Assembly: GCF_000213575.1 (NCBI RefSeq)
Contig: NZ_GL892012.1
Location: 1-64,000, forward strand
Direction: 5' to 3'
Origin: Dysgonomonas mossii DSM 22836
Lineage (GTDB): Bacteria; Bacteroidota; Bacteroidia; Bacteroidales; Dysgonomonadaceae
DNA length: 64,000 nt
Shown: positions 63,334 through 64,000 of the stretch, piece after piece
How positions within the stretch are numbered: position 1 is the stretch's first letter
How the letters are laid out: each line of letters opens with the position of its first letter
Made by a program: the position numbers and the translations under genes
The notes under the pieces: model-generated
Told to the model about the DNA's origin: nothing
The model's database searches: none
Seen by the model: the letters and a program-made list of their open reading frames with translations, nothing else

Positions 63334-63642
63334 CTACAAGCTTATTTCTTCCAATAATGTGACAAATCCCAAAGCCTTATTTCCAAACAGAGAGGTTAGC
63401 TCTTTCTGGAGGGCTTCGCCTTCTATAGCATACCAGTGATTGAGCGTATCTACGTTCTTCACCTTGAACTGTAATGAATAGCTGGTTCCGCTTTCCTCAT
63501 GCTGTGCGTGAATACGTGCGAAACGAGGTTCGTGTAAGAAACCACTACTCGTTGCTTTGATTATGTAAACATCTTTGATAAAACGGATATAATCGTTGCA
63601 GACTTCGTCTTCTACATGAAATGTAGTATTGAAAATGATCAT
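63334..63642 (-). CDS. DUF4286 family protein
   Basis: A 102-residue cytoplasmic protein matching the DUF4286 pattern ([41 protein letters not shown]). Function unknown. It is the first gene of the minus-strand operon with ruvC, lipB and probably the SDR gene; this gene pairing with ruvC is common in Bacteroidetes. Confidence 0.88.
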   Translation of the reverse strand: MIIFNTTFHVEDEVCNDYIRFIKDVYIIKATSSGFLHEPRFARIHAQHEESGTSYSLQFKVKNVDTLNHWYAIEGEALQKELTSLFGNKALGFVTLLEEISL

Positions 63643-63663
63643 TTGTTAGTGTTTTTTTCTAAA

Positions 63664-63671
63664 CAAAAATA
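63664..63671 (-). promoter_or_regulatory. -7 promoter element of the DUF4286-ruvC-lipB operon
   Basis: Minus-strand TATTTTTG, 22 bases before the ATG at 63642. Confidence 0.6.
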
Positions 63672-63732
63672 CGAAAAGTTTATGGGTTTTTCTTCAAGAA
63701 TGAAACAAGCTGTTCATGGTTATGGAATTTTA

Positions 63733-63740
63733 TACCTTTG
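63733..63740 (+). promoter_or_regulatory. -7 promoter-like element
   Basis: TACCTTTG fits TAnnTTTG and lies 33 bases before the short frame at 63774. Confidence 0.45.
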
Positions 63741-63773
63741 GGCATCTATTAGAGAAAGATAATTATTGCGATT

Positions 63774-63830
63774 ATGAGAAGTGTGTTTTTTCTCTTACTA
63801 TTATCATTTAATATAACATGTATAAAATAA
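63774..63830 (+). CDS. possible 18-residue peptide with lipoprotein-like end
   Basis: Reads MRSVFFLLLLSFNITCIK, a signal-like hydrophobic run ending in a cysteine. It has a promoter motif upstream and a hairpin downstream. It may be the remnant of a truncated lipoprotein gene or chance. Confidence 0.25.
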   Translation: MRSVFFLLLLSFNITCIK

Positions 63831-63886
63831 AGATAAGGATACCCGACTGCTTATACTGATCCTACTCTACCAGTCATCTTTAAATT

Positions 63887-63927
63887 AAAGAGGTTGCTCC
63901 GAAAGAATTTTTCAGAACAACCTCTTT
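63887..63927 (+). terminator. GAGGTTG hairpin
   Basis: AAAGAGGTTG pairs with CAACCTCTTT around a loop of about 20 bases. It begins with the same GAGGTTG word as the hairpin at 58870. T-run short. Confidence 0.6.
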
Positions 63928-64000
63928 GGATATTTATATCAGTTAATTAAGGCTTTAAGTCGACAAAAGAAGCCTTATTGTTTAGTACATTATTTACTTT

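Larger units (their letters stand above)
63643..64000. other. terminal intergenic stretch
   Basis: Contains promoter motifs on both strands, an 18-codon frame (63774-63830) and a GAGGTTG hairpin (63887-63927). No other gene is seen before the window ends. Confidence 0.5.

Overview
The window is chromosomal DNA of a Bacteroidetes (order Bacteroidales, most like Dysgonomonas or a near relative). The grounds are the recurring -7 promoter motif TAnnTTTG, a serine palmitoyltransferase for sphingolipids, GldH, a type B type-IX-secretion sorting domain, the families GLPGLI, DUF4286 and GHL10, GH92/GH95 hydrolases, and a tyrosine integrase of the Bacteroidetes type. Species assignment is inference; no search was run.

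Layout. 1-742: 3' end of a 23S rRNA gene and a 5S rRNA gene with terminator. 966-4719: a PH-like membrane protein, tcdA, purD and a polytopic membrane protein. 4899-13584: a strongly AT-rich genomic island of about 8.6 kb in the 3' end of a CAT-anticodon tRNA gene. It carries a tyrosine integrase next to the intact tRNA, an AlbA_2 (Schlafen-type) protein, a small zinc-ribbon protein, a PD-(D/E)XK nuclease-like protein, a large SF2-helicase-like protein whose P-loop lacks the lysine, a region with no long gene that holds a candidate structured RNA, a lipoprotein and a small unknown protein. It ends in a second copy of the tRNA 3' end. Past that copy lies a relic resembling the integrase leader, as if another element once sat in tandem.

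13825-21247: secreted enzymes for host or dietary substrates (choloylglycine hydrolase-family Ntn hydrolase, GH92 mannosidase, GH95 fucosidase, alpha/beta esterase) with a MITE-like palindrome. 21674-24280: a T9SS type B cargo protein and spt. 24551-32282: forward housekeeping operons: M23-like protein, dxr, rseP, metF; then holB, ricT, gldH. 32283-43470: rnhB, a metallophosphoesterase, a GHL10 lipoprotein, a THUMP methyltransferase, pabC/pabB-like genes, DUF6599/DUF362 genes, a YtxH/holin-like envelope operon and miaB. 43691-48569: a GLPGLI-PNGase F-like fusion, an ABC exporter pair and an unknown secreted protein. 48611-48965: RNase P RNA (rnpB, minus strand). 49012-55800: ndh, dedA, a DJ-1 protein, tonB, pdxJ, nadK and lpdA. 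56460-60117: a TonB-dependent receptor with a PepSY membrane protein, probably iron uptake and reduction. 60068-63642: a C45-like Ntn hydrolase, an SDR, lipB, ruvC and a DUF4286 gene.

The best candidates for something undescribed are the island cassette at 6338-11277 (AlbA_2, zinc ribbon, nuclease and lysine-less helicase, with related hairpins between genes) and the structured RNA at about 11898-12098, in which two nested helices and an 8-bp long-range pseudoknot can be seen by eye. A dispersed intergenic repeat of about 95 bp (three copies) and a palindromic MITE-like element are also worth following up.
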